From: Dactylonectria macrodidyma
Lineage: Eukaryota; Ascomycota; Sordariomycetes; Hypocreales; Nectriaceae
Direction of reading: 5' to 3'
NCBI GenBank assembly: GCA_020744425.1
Contig: JAGMUV010000018.1
Location: 1,426,001 to 1,490,000 of the forward strand
Length of the DNA stretch: 64,000 bases
A program made the position numbers and the translations under genes. Of the stretch, positions 11,336 through 22,268 are shown piece after piece. Under the pieces are notes generated by a model. That model had not been told where the DNA came from, ran no database searches, and saw only the letters and a program-made list of their open reading frames with translations. Each line of letters starts with the position of its first letter. Position 1 is the stretch's first letter.

Positions 11336-12569
11336 CTACAGCCTGACGCTATTCATCGTATCCCTGAGCAACAAATTTTTCATCCACGCTTTCATCGCTT
11401 CGATGCACTCTCCATTCCTCTCTTCTTGGCCCTCGAGTAAGATGAAATCATGAGCCTGTCTTTGCTGGATGTCCAAGCGCAGTTCCACATTGTCTTCGGA
11501 GCGCTCAATCCTTTCCGCCAAAGTGAGGGCTTGGTCGCGAAACACTTCGTGCTCTCCTGTGGTGATATAGAGTTGCTTCAGGATAGATTTCAATCCTTTG
11601 AAAGGGAATTCTTCCATGTCAAGTGGGAATGCCAACTTCATGGCTGCGTTTTGATCATCTCGGGTACTAGTGCAGCCCAACAAGTACTTCGTAGACTTGT
11701 CCACTATGGACGCTGAGAGCATGTCGATTGAACCGTTCTCTGTGAAGGATGGATCACTAGTGCGGCTAGTTAACCAGGGTGATACCAAAAAGCATCCAGC
11801 CAGCGGCCCAGATAGTCTGACTGGTTCCAAGTCAGGGTGAGGCTGGCAGAAGTGGCAAAGCAGTTGTGCGGCCAAGTGTCCCCCAGCTGAATCTCCACCA
11901 ATTATCACATCACAAGGTTTGATTCCAGATCTAAAGAGCCGCGATAGGCCATAGATTGCCTGGCTTAATTGCACCGGGTGTCGCGCGTCCGGACAAAGGG
12001 AGTATTGCAGAATTGCGACAGCTGTTTCAACACCAGTCTCGATCCCAGCGGCCACGTATGCTCTCCAACACCATTCCAAATGGCCAGGGAGTAAAGGAGA
12101 GATGTAACCGCCTCCATGGAAGAACAAAACGAACTTCTTCGCTCTCTGACGGTCCCCGACCCACAACAAAGAAGCATTGGAGTCATCCAGGTTCTCGATG
12201 TCAATTTTCAATCTGGCAGCCACTCCAGAAGTCTTTTCTTTACCTTCTTTGGAGATCATTCGCCGCATCCATGTCTCATACGTAGTTTTGGTAGAATTCG
12301 AAAGGTATTGAATTTGCCTGGCCGAGAACGTCCCAAGGACCACCCTGAGGACAGCACACACCCAAAAAAGCCGAGGAGGAAGACCTCGGGACAATGAGAG
12401 TATGAAGGAACGGATTAGGCTAGTGAGGATATGAAAGGGTGCTGATGACAAAGAAATTAGCATTCTATAGGCATGGGGACATGGCGGAACTTGAGAAAAA
12501 GTTCTTACTGAGCAATGTAAGGCGAAGAGCCAAATAGACCTTTTCCGCTGTGGAGAGTTTGAAAGCCAT
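11336..12569 (-). CDS. HSL-type alpha/beta hydrolase (esterase)
   Basis: A serine esterase/lactonase of the hormone-sensitive-lipase family (alpha/beta hydrolase 3). I place the start at 12569: exon 1 (12509-12569) encodes MAFKLSTAEKVY and joins, through a 67-bp intron with donor GTAAGA and acceptor CATCAG, to exon 2 (12441-11336), giving 388 residues. A start at 12463 is possible but lies inside this intron. The oxyanion motif HGGGY is at about 129-133 and the nucleophile motif GDSAG at about 203-207 (Ser205). An acidic residue in TTGEHEVFRD and His in QAHDF complete a plausible triad. An N-terminal hydrophobic stretch suggests membrane association. It shares an upstream region with the SDR gene and could hydrolyse the ester or lactone made by the BVMO. 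Confidence 0.88.
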
Positions 12570-12946
12570 ATGGAAACGTGTTCTGAATGCTTGGGGTTGC
12601 GCTAGAGCTACCAATCAAGTTTCCAGGCCCAGGGTAGAATGAAGTGAAGATGGTATTCGACATAAATACATGTGGTACATACCAATGGTCAGCCCGAGGT
12701 CTCGCATCGTTTTGACATTCGGAACCAAGAGTGTCATCAAGATTGCCGAGGGAGAGCGGGAGCGGAAGCGGTCCGATACCCGGGCTTATTATTGGGGACT
12801 AGCTAGCTTATCTGTTTGTAGAGGGTCAGAAAGGGCGAGAAGAAGACAAGGAACCTAAGAAACGTCATAAATCAAAATATCTGCCAACAACATTCTAATG
12901 CACCCTCATCACGACACAGCTACCCAAACTTTCATCCTATACCGCA
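12570..12946. promoter_or_regulatory. Divergent promoter of esterase and SDR
   Basis: This 377-bp interval separates the esterase (minus) and SDR (plus) start codons and must hold both promoters. It contains TCGGAAC at 12719-12725, the reverse complement of the GTTCCGA core seen before the P450, and a related GGTCCGA near 12771. Confidence 0.45.
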
Positions 12947-14159
12947 ATGTCTTCTTCAAACACCTTTAATATTGACTTGGTTGCTAGAACCATGCAAAAG
13001 TCACTGCTGAACCCTTTCCTCACAATTCCAATTGCTATCGCCATTTCTTGGCCTTCAAATTGTTACCGGGTGCCTTCGCCGTACCTGGAAATCCTCGAAC
13101 GATCACGGGCTGTTGTCTACACTGTCACTATTTTAAGTGTCGTCTTAGCAGTTACCGATTTCCTCAACCATGGATTCCATAACAACTGGACTAAGAGTTC
13201 AAACTGGAAATGGCACGACGAAGTGGTTGTCATAACTGGCGGAAGCAGTGGGATTGGTGCCAGTGTTGCACAGCAACTTTATTCACGCAACAGGCAGACA
13301 AAGATCGTCATTGTGGATTATGTACCATTGACATGGAAGCCACCGAATGGATCTCTCATCCACTACTATCAGTGTGATTTGAGCAACTCTGCTAACATTC
13401 GTCCGCTGTGTGACAGGATTCGAAATGAGATTGGCCACCCCACCGTTCTCATTAACAACGCTGGACTTTGTCGTGGATTTACTGTATGCGACGGATCCTA
13501 TGCTGATGTTGAGATCACCATCCGCACGAATCTCATTGCACCGTTTCTGTTGGTCAAGGAATTTCTACCAGAAATGGCACTTCGCGATCACGGCCACATC
13601 TTCCAGATCAGCTCAATGAGTGCTCTACTCCCTCCCGCTAGAGTAGCCGATTATGCTGCAACGAAGGCTGGGTTGATGGCTTTGCATGAGGTGAGTTTGT
13701 TCTCCGTCTAGGATCCCACTTCACTCATGCATCAACTGACAAGGTCAGGCTCTTCAATTAGAGTTGAAGAATATACATAACGCCCCTCGAGTACGCTCAT
13801 CTGTCGCGATTCTAAGCTTCGTTCGTACACCGTTATTTAAGGGTGAGACCAAGCAGTCTCAATTCTTCTTCCCTCTATTGGATGTGGAGACTGTCAGCAC
13901 TGCCATTGTGCAGACCTTATACAGTGGTTATGGGAAAGTTCTTTTCCTTCCTGGTATCATGAGATATGTCGCGATCCTGGTGAGTGTTGCATATATCTGA
14001 CCTTCTGCACCCAGAGTTGACATGATTTGGTAGAAAGGAGGACCAGAATGGCTGTGGCACGTGGTAAGAGAGGGAACAAAGCAACTCGGGGTGGATTTCA
14101 AGGGGCGCCAGAAGATCGACTCAAAGACAGGCGACTTGCTCGGGTCATGCACGAAATAG
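12947..14159 (+). CDS. Membrane-anchored short-chain dehydrogenase/reductase
   Basis: A classical SDR of the retinol/steroid dehydrogenase-like group, expected to interconvert a hydroxyl and a keto group with NAD(P). Three exons (12947-13690, 13749-13979, 14034-14159) give 366 residues. Hydrophobic segments at about 22-34 and 54-73 suggest membrane anchoring, probably at the ER or lipid droplets. The nucleotide-binding motif TGGSSGIG is at 97-104, NNAG at 170-173, the catalytic Ser at 222/223 and YAATK (Tyr236, Lys240) at 236-240. All catalytic residues are present. The C-terminal exon has the family block GGPEWLWHVVREGTKQLGVDF. Next to a BVMO it could supply the ketone substrate; this is inference from context. 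Confidence 0.9.
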
Positions 14160-14966
14160 GGAACTTGAGTAGAAAATGGATCAAAATTGGGATGGTTAGA
14201 ATGAGAGTTTGGTGGATCAGGCTGGCCGCGGTGTTTGATCTAGCTACCACGCACATATGTTGAGCTATCTACTTCAATTGAACTCAATTCTTATCTCATT
14301 CATTCCTCTCTTGTAACATTGCCTGACTTGTGTGAAATGAGAAAAACTGACGGTGCTATCAATTGAGAGCTTGGCAGTCGCATACTTGGTGTTGATACAT
14401 GGAGGTCCTTGAGCGTACATCTAGCTACCCTACACTAACAATTGCTCCATCTGGCCACTCATCGGGTAACGAGATTCACCAATAGCGGGGCGGCGGGACA
14501 TGTCTGAGTTCTTGAATGTGGTGGCCGTCTGATTGGTGGGATGATTCCGACATTCGGGACCATCCCGCCAGGAATTAGCCAACTTGCAGGGGCTTGCGGA
14601 ATGGTGCCGACCAAGCTAAGTGATCCCAAGCATAACGATCGGGATATGGATTAGCTCTGCTGTTGAGATCGCAGACATGCGAAAGCATACTGATCGGCAG
14701 CTTACGGATCCGGTATGTGTATTGCGCGGTATAGCGGGGAATGAGGTTTGCTCGTCTGGGAATAGTTCCGAGTTTCGGTTGTGGCCCGGTCCTTGAGTTC
14801 CTGAATGCTCCTGCTCAAGTACCTCTAAGCATCATGTGAATACTAGTCCACAGATCTCTCGTCTATTTGATTGCCTGTGGGCCCTGAAGAAACGCCAAGT
14901 CGAGATCTTGCCTTCTCACCACTCCTATCACCGCTACCATTTCAGTTTTGTAATCCCCGTCTAACC
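14160..14966. promoter_or_regulatory. BVMO upstream region with CCGA-N3-TCGG palindromes
   Basis: No gene is seen between the SDR and BVMO. Two copies of the palindrome CCGA-N3-TCGG are present: CCGACATTCGG at 14547-14557 and CCGAGTTTCGG at 14768-14778. The second includes a GTTCCGA core. Everted CCG/CGG half-sites are typical targets of Zn2Cys6 proteins, so these are candidate binding sites for the cluster regulator. Confidence 0.4.
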
Positions 14967-16817
14967 ATGAAGTCTGATGAAGGTATGCGTGAGAATTTCA
15001 GTCAGTTTGGCTGCATTGGCAGCGGATTTTCGGCCATTGGACTTGGGGCAACACTACAACGGTGGTATGGCATAACCGACATTCAGTTCTTCGAAAGAAA
15101 TGACCGACTCGGCGGAACATGGAACACTAATAAATACCCTGGTGAGTTCTGGAATTGAGATATATGCCAGCCCCTGACAGAATCTATGCTGATTGACCAG
15201 GGTGTGCCTGCGATGTTCCAAGTGCGCTCTATAGCTATTCTTTCGAGCCAAACCCAAACTGGTCACGAGTCTTGCCCTCCCATGACGAGCTCTGGGCCTA
15301 CCTCCATCAAGTCGCCACGAAGTATGGGCTTGTTGACAAGATGACATTTGGCGTTAACGTGAAAAAGTGCGAGTGGATTGAGGAAAAGAAAAGATGGCGA
15401 CTGCATATCCATCATATCAAGACCAACAACATATTTATTCACGAGTGCCAATTCCTCTTCTCAGGTTCTGGGCAGCTTGTCACACCACGTGAACTGGACA
15501 TCCCAGGGGCGGCGACTTTCAATGGGCCCATTTTCCATTCTTCGCAATGGAGAGATGACGTGGAGCTGAAAGGAAAGAATGTCATCGTCATTGGAAACGG
15601 CTGTACAGCTGCCCAAATCGTTCCTTCTATCGTGGGAACTACAAAGCACCTCACGCAGATGATACGCTCAAAGCATTGGATCCTTCCGTCGATTGACAGC
15701 GCCCAGACCAAGGCCATGAGCTATCTGTTCAAGTACATCCCGGGATCAATGGCTCTGCAGCGCTTCCTTGTTTATCTGGTGGCGGAGAGAGAGCTGAGAG
15801 GATTTCCAATGACCAAGGCTGGTGCTCAGTACCGTCGATTCCGTCGTGCTCAAGTTGAAAAGTATATGAGATCGGCTGCACCGAAGAAATATCATGATAT
15901 ACTCATACCGGATTTTGAGGTCGGCTGCAAGCGAAGAATCTTTGATTCAGGGTATCTTGACTGCCTCCACTCAGAGAACTTGGACCTGACCGACGACCCG
16001 GCCCTCCAGATCGTTCCGGAAGGCATCAGGACGAAACATGGCCTCATCAAGGCTGATGTCATCGTTCTGGCTAACGGTTACGTGACCAATAAGTTTCTTC
16101 ATGGAGTCGAGGTTGTTGGTCGAAAAGGGACATTGGAAGAGCACTGGGAGTCTTTTGGCGGCGCTGAGGCCTATAACTGCTCTGTGTTGAGCGGATTCCC
16201 TAACTTCTTTCTGCTTCTTGGTAGGCTCACCTCACGCACTCAATTTTTCATAATCCTATACTAATCAATCAAGGTCCAAATGCGGCCACAGGGCACACTT
16301 CCGCCATTATGGCTGCTGAGAACTCGATCAACTACGCCATGCGAGTGCTCCGTCCAGTTCTCAAAGACGAGGCTAGTGTGGCCGAGCTTAAACCAGATGC
16401 CGAACACCGTTACGTGACCCAAATCCAAGACGATCTCTCGAAGACCGTCTGGAACTCCGGATGCCAGAGTTGGTACATCGAGGGCAAGGCCGGAGGGAGG
16501 ACATGGAATGCCATGAGTTACCCATACTCTCAAGCTCACTTCTGGTACCGAAGCTTGTTTCCCACGTGGAGCGATTGGGAATACTCGGTAAGCCATCCGT
16601 CTGAAATACAAAATGGAGCTGACAGGGAGATTAGGGAACAGTCAAGATCAGACCAATATCCTTGCTCGGTAAAGTATTTAGGGTTATGCTCGCCATCAGT
16701 GGATTCTTCTCCTTGAGCGCTATCTGGTACTTGAGCTTGAGGTACTCTGGTGACATTGCCAGGTATTCTCCGTGGGTGAAGGAGCGGCTATTGCAAGTCA
16801 TAAGTAACCGCCTATAA
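14967..16817 (+). CDS. Baeyer-Villiger-type flavin monooxygenase with C-terminal membrane anchor
   Basis: A class B flavoprotein monooxygenase expected to insert oxygen beside a ketone, giving an ester or lactone. Four exons (14967-15141, 15201-16220, 16274-16587, 16635-16817) give 563 residues. The FAD motif GSGFSAIG is at about 18-25. The Baeyer-Villiger fingerprint FxGxxxHxxxW is met by FNGPIFHSSQW at 165-175; the usual following P/D is R here. The NADPH-binding GNGCTAAQ follows. The ATG-like conserved block GPNAATGHTSAIM begins exon 3. I chose the last splice (acceptor GATTAG at 16634) because it restores a long frame ending in a hydrophobic helix, VFRVMLAISGFFSLSAIWYL; reading through the donor gives an unrelated tail ending at 16716. 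The substrate is unknown. Confidence 0.88.
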
Positions 16818-17795
16818 ATTGGCTTGGGGTCGTTGTATGCCTGTGTTTGGGTCGAGTACGGCACATGCGCATAAATGTGTCAGAATGTAAGAGTAGAACT
16901 TAGGTACTTCGCAAATGATTCCACTCGAGTAACGTGTCTGATATTATACTCTCGTTGAGAAATTAAAACAATCCGGATGTTGAGAAATTAGGCCGCGGAG
17001 TCATGTTTGCCTGTATTTTACGCTTCTGAAACGACTGAAGTCACTAGGTTAATGCTACCATAGTGATTGCCGAGCTTCAGGACGTTTGAATGCCTCCGAG
17101 TGAAGGAAAACACGACATACACCGATGAATTCCATACCAGAACGAGCATATTGTCACAACTATCATCAGACTCTAGGATCATGGTTGCTTTTTTATGCCC
17201 TTATAACAGGCCACAGGCTCGAGCCCCTGAAGGCTCGGATCCCTGACTTAGGTCACGAGACCGTCTTTTCCTTTATGTATATAAGGGCTGATTTAGGCCC
17301 TTCAAATAGCTAGAAATCAAGAGCTTCTATTCACATCACAATGCACCCTTCCTATCCGATGCAACACATATCATAAGAGCCATAATATTGCTAAATTAAA
17401 ATGCTCAAAGATATGTAAACTAGACTATAAGGTAAGCTAAATGAACCTCTAAATTATTACTATATATAAACTTTCTTATTTAATATTAATGACATCAGCA
17501 AGCTGATGTGTTATATCGTGTGGTGTTTTTTACCACCTCTTGACATGCTGTGGTCAGTCCTTTTTCCAGGCAGTCCGTTTCCTCTGTGGAGCGGAACACA
17601 AAACCCATCTAATTTGAGAGACATGTGACTGCCAAAGATACGACTAGGCGTTGAGAAAGCCCCCGCATTATGCCTTAAAATTGCATAAGGAACGGTTGAG
17701 CACTAGTTGGTTTAACTAATATCGTTTGGCAATTACAATTGAGTGATGTGAGTATTTATCAAGATTTTTGCAGAGTAAGAGCTTTGGATGACGTG
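16818..17795. other. AT-rich intergenic DNA
   Basis: No gene is supported. The part around 17380-17500 is strongly AT-rich. A small perfect hairpin, CATCAGC-AA-GCTGATG, lies near 17499. It may be decayed repeat DNA, but I cannot assign a family. Confidence 0.35.
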
Positions 17796-18086
17796 TTAGA
17801 CCCGGGTAATCGGGCTCGAAATCATAAGTCAAGTAGGGCTGCTTAATTGCTAGATGGAAGAGGAAGAAGGATTACAATCTTAGCTTATGCGGACTGTAGG
17901 TCCGAGCTACGGACCTGCTTGGTCTGTAGCTCCGGCCCCGGGTTACTGTACTTAGGTTTCTTTAGCTGTTGACACCAGCCTAGCACGTCATCTTGCCCCT
18001 AGGGGATTCTGTAGACATCTCTAGTAGATATCTTCATGACGGTAATAATACAACAACAACAACAACAAATTAGACCCGGGTAATCG
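17796..18086 (+). mobile_element. SINE-like retroposon with (CAA)n tail and 17-bp target duplication
   Basis: The exact 17-mer TTAGACCCGGGTAATCG occurs at 17796-17812 and 18070-18086. Between the copies lies a 257-bp unit, 17813-18069, that ends in (CAA)n directly before the second copy. A long direct repeat plus a simple-repeat 3' tail is the signature of target-primed reverse transcription. There is no coding frame. A weak pol III A-box-like stretch (TTGCTAGATGG near 17849) and a B-box-like stretch (GGTCCGAGC near 17899) suggest a tRNA-derived SINE, but the match to box consensus is imperfect. A 5'-truncated LINE end is the alternative. Confidence 0.6.
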
Positions 18087-18450
18087 AGATGTCCTAATTT
18101 GATGAAGCGGAACTCCTCCGGCAGGCGCCAGAAAGTGAACGGGACCACCGGGACATGGGTTGGGTGTTTGTGGCGTTCCAAATGCAACGATACACGCGCT
18201 AGCTAGTTACAATCGGAACGAACCCGACTTACGGCTCGCGTCATGTGCCATTCGGATTGTAATTGCTGTTTTGACAATCTGCTAGCGAGAAAATATGGCT
18301 GGCGAGATGAGTGACAGACATCGCTTAGGATGTTTGCGGATCTAGCGTAAGAGAATTAAAGGTCTCTAGGCCCTGATTGCTATTCGGCATTTGACCAACA
18401 TCATCAATCTTCTCTTCCATTATCACAAAGATACTCTATCATCTGTCAAC
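18087..18450 (+). promoter_or_regulatory. Upstream region of the amidohydrolase gene
   Basis: This is non-coding DNA before the amidohydrolase start. It contains TCGGAAC at 18213-18219, the reverse complement of the GTTCCGA core found before the other cluster enzymes, about 235 bp before the start codon. The sequence just before the ATG is pyrimidine-rich, as usual for fungal leaders. Confidence 0.35.
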
Positions 18451-19543
18451 ATGCGCCTGACAAACATAGCCGGCGTTTTAGCAAGATTTGTGTCGGTGGC
18501 TCTGAGTAGTCGTGTTGACACTCATTTCCATGCTCTTCCTGCCCCATACCTAGCTGCTGTCGCCGCAGCTGGCGGTGACCCATCTGGGTTTCCGAGCCCG
18601 GCGTGGACTATTGAAGCTGCTCTCAAATCTATGAACAGTATTGGAACAAGCTTAGGTGCGTCGCATTGACAACAACCTAGATTTTAACTGACAAGGGCTA
18701 GGCATCATGTCCGTATCGTCTCCTGGCGTCGGCATCGCGGGGACGGGTGACGCGGGGAGAGTTCTTGCACGCACAGTGAACGGCATCTTTGGTGGATATC
18801 TGAACAACACCAAATGCAAGGGAAAACTCGGCTTCTTTGGCGCTCTTCCGGACTTTCAGGACGTGAACGGAACTCTAGCGGAGATCGACTACCTCTACAA
18901 AGAACAAAATCTCTCTGCGGGCGTCACTGTCTTCACTAGCTATGGAGGGAAGCTATTGGGGGCTCCTGAGTATGCACCTATCTGGAAAAAGCTCAACCAC
19001 TACAAGGCCCTCATCTTCCTCCATCCATCAGTCCTCGAGGTTACCCCCTTTTTCATCGGTCCAGCAATTCCGCAGCCCATCGTCGACTATCCCCTCGCTA
19101 CAACCCGCGCTGCAGTCGATCTAGTCATGACTGGAACCCTGCGTGCCTGCCCGAATATCGACATCATTCTTTCCCATGTCGGAGGAACTATTCCCTTCGT
19201 TGGTAGCCGAGCGATCAACAGCCTAGCATTGCCTGACATTGCCAGCCTCTCCAATGTCACCATTACCCAAGCTAAGGCTGATTTTGGCCGGTTCTACTAC
19301 GACACTGCATTGAGCACGAGTGCAGCTCAGCTCAATGGTCTTTTAGACTTCACGAGCCCTGATCGCATTCTGTTTGGCTCGGATTTCCCCTACGCCCCCC
19401 AACTAGCCATCGACGCAACGATCGCGGGATACGCCAAATTCGTTGCCACCGACTCGCGGGGTGCAAAGATTAGACCCGAAATTCTTCGACAAAACTCATT
19501 GAAGTTGTTGAACAAGCACTCTCAGGGGCGCGTCTACAAATAG
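18451..19543 (+). CDS. Secreted amidohydrolase, ACMSD / 6-methylsalicylate decarboxylase-like
   Basis: A metal-dependent TIM-barrel amidohydrolase of the ACMSD family (amidohydrolase 2), whose fungal members include 6-methylsalicylate-type decarboxylases. Two exons (18451-18655 and 18702-19543) give 348 residues. Metal and catalytic ligands are all present: the HxH pair at His25 and His27, His176 in FLHPS, His227 in SHVGG, and Asp296 in GSDFPY. The first 20 residues are hydrophobic and resemble a signal peptide, so the protein may be secreted or vacuolar; it is shorter at the N-terminus than many relatives. It could decarboxylate an aromatic or unsaturated acid. No polyketide synthase that would make 6-methylsalicylate is in the window, so the substrate may be taken from outside. 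Confidence 0.87.
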
Positions 19544-19668
19544 AGTGTCTTGCGCAATCTGCTCGATTAGTCTAGCTACCTTCAGAAAATTACTATTCCA
19601 GCAAACTGCCCTTATGGTACATTATGCAAAACGCGTAAATACTCCGATTTGAATGTAATCTAGTCGTA

Positions 19669-22268
19669 TCAAAAAGTAGGCAGAAAGTCCATCGTTGGAT
19701 CTTCGTTGGAGAAGAGGAAGCCCATCATATACGCGTCATCAGGTCCTTCAATCAGAGAGGCTAGCGGAAATGACATATCGAGGGCATCGTAAGGCAACTC
19801 TTGCTCCTGTTGGGGTCCGCCACGCTGTCCATCCTCCTCACCTCCGGGTTCGTGATGTATCTCGGGTTCACTCGCTGTGTTGGAGGCATATCGTTAGCGA
19901 AGCCGTCACGGTGGTGCTTCTATAGTTATGACGGGCGTACCTGATATCTTTTTGAGAACATGATCGTTGAATTTTAGTAGGAGGTCCAACGACTTGCGAC
20001 TTGAAATACTAAACGTCGCCTGGTCATTTAGGATCCCCTGGCACTTGGTCCATGCCGTCGCCATCTCTTCCGGGTCTAGAGAATTCCACAGGGAAGGACA
20101 CAAACGAGCAAGTATGATAACAAGTGCGCCAGAACAAGCATCTGAAGTAGTCAGCTTACAGTGAGCAAGGCGATGATCAGGGGTGTATCATCTTACAAAG
20201 TCCGTTCCACCACCACGCCCCAGTGGTATTTGTTTTATGAGTGCTGTAGACCAAAGAGATGAGTTGCGTGCCCGCATCGACACATTCCTTCGCACATTCA
20301 AGTGCAAATGATGAGCCAAGACGGCCATTGAACGATTGAGCCCACGTTGAAGAAACTTCCTTGGAAGGTTGCCTCATGGAGCCATTTGCAATGGAGATTT
20401 TTGTCAACATAGGCCGAAATAGCATCAGCTGAAGGTATAAAACTCTATGTCAGGTCAGATCTATTAGCCCAAAACAAAAGCATTTTATTACTAACCTAGC
20501 GTGAAGAACATTTCTTTGAATCTCAAGAATCGACCTGTCTTCGGCAGGTAGAGTGTCCAGCGACGTAGGGCATGTCCATGAAATGAAAGGCGAGACCGAC
20601 TTCTCAAAGTCATTTAACTGTTGGTGAATTTCCATAATCGTGTCAAAATTGTAGGGGATTTTAGAACGTGGACTGGGTGATGCTTCCCCACCGCAGTCTC
20701 GGGTGAGCCATGGTTGGTATATCTCAGAGAGTATCCGTTCTAGGACGGTGTTGAGTCGCATTGTCTCGGTGCTGAATTGTAACTTAAGCCGCTCACTCTC
20801 AGACTGTGACGGCAATGGGCAGTTCATCGGCTCCGTTGCGGAAAATAGCGTCACATTTGTGGTCATGGTTGGCCGACCAAGTGTCATACTGACGAGCCTT
20901 GAGTCACGCCATTTGATCAGCAATGATAGAATCGCACCAAAGTAAGTTCGGGAGCATAGACTTACATATCTAAAACGACACACCCATTCCAAGTTCGTCG
21001 TCGTGCCTCCCTCTCACGAATGCCGCCGGGACAGGAAACTCGGTCGATGTGTAGGCCGAGGCCTTGTGCCACACGACAGGCAACACCAACAGAATTCCAG
21101 CATCGATGTGGGACAGGCATGCCCTGAAGAACTAGCGCAACTATCAATAGGGCTTGTACGACCCCCATGTTGTTACTGTCCAACAGATCGAGCCCGACAA
21201 AGCTCTTGGCACGGGTGAAGAATGCTTCAATGGCGGTCGCCTTCTCCGCAGCGTTTAGGTCTGAGAATGTGCAACCTAGAGCGAAGATGGAGTTAAGCGC
21301 GCAGTGAAATACGATAGTGTTGGCACCGGCCCCGGGGGAGCTACCCAAGCCGAGTCTGGAGGAATCCGTCGCTTGGGGGTTGGTTGTATGGCTGGGCTGC
21401 CACAAGCTGGCATACGCTTCCTCAAAGGCCAGCCGATCGAAAAAGGGGTAAAGATAGTAAACCCGTGCGAAATATCTCTGAAGAAGATGATCGGCCAATG
21501 GACGAGGAGGGAGAGTGAACTTGTCGAAGTTGGCGTAGGTCGAGAAGGCGCTCTTGTTGCTTGCTGGGTCAGACGCTGGCTTGGAAATGTTGGGTGGGTG
21601 CGATCCCATTGAATCTGCAGCTTCTTTCAAAAAGGAGGCAGCAGACGAGCTGCCGAAGAAATCATGCATGGCGCTTGATGAGCCGGAGAGATCATCCTCC
21701 GAGACGATGGTGCCCATAGCAGAAATGCCGGGAACATCAACCTCCTCACCGTCGGCTTGGTCATGGGCGAGTGACGCCTGAACATTGGTCGGGCCACGCC
21801 GGCCTTCCGAGACATCCGAGGCTGCAGCGACCGAAGGACTTGGGCCTTCGACTAAAGGACGAGTTGGGCCTTCGTTTACATTCTGGTGAGGCTGTATGCG
21901 CGGGCGTAACTCAGTGTGTGTCATTTGCGGCGGTAGGGTGGTTGACGTAGGCTGCGGCGCCTCGCTACTACTGCTCTGCACAGAGCAGGCTTGCTCCAGC
22001 TCACGGATACGGTCATGAAGAGACTTAGTGTACCTAGACAAGTCAACAGGTACACATGAGAACAGGAATAGGGCGAGGCAGACTCATCGCTAGATGCTGT
22101 ACGGACGTTTCCAGCCTTGTATATACACTGCTCGAGGCCCAATGACCGCCGCTGGCACGTTGAGCACACAGGCTTGCCTCCATCACAGCGGGCCTTCCGC
22201 TCCCTGCAGGGCTCGCATGCGAGTGCAATTTTCCGGCGCTTTTGTCTCTCGCCAACGCTGGACGACAT
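19669..22268 (-). CDS. Zn2Cys6 transcription factor with fungal-specific regulatory domain
   Basis: A nuclear DNA-binding regulator, probably of the neighbouring enzyme genes. Exon 1 (22268-22084) encodes the binuclear cluster with Cys at 18, 21, 28, 35, 38 and 48 and the basic run RERKARC. Exon 2 (22033-20966) begins with a heptad linker ([10 protein letters not shown]) and includes the middle-homology domain start, [11 protein letters not shown], and [19 protein letters not shown]. Further exons run through [10 protein letters not shown] (from about 20902), the [11 protein letters not shown] block (near 20415) and KCQGILND (near 20060). The final exon holds an acidic tail and ends at a TGA at 19669-19671. 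Exon borders after exon 3 are approximate. Its own upstream region lacks an obvious GTTCCGA site. Confidence 0.88.

Noticed and set aside
17499..17514. Hairpin CATCAGC-AA-GCTGATG as a terminator or element end
   Set aside because: It is only 7 bp per arm, with no duplication or second copy. Chance is likely in AT-rich DNA.
9264..22268. Secondary-metabolite cluster with a core synthase
   Set aside because: I looked for ketosynthase, adenylation and terpene cyclase motifs in all frames and saw none. The group is therefore described as oxidative/catabolic rather than as a complete biosynthetic cluster.
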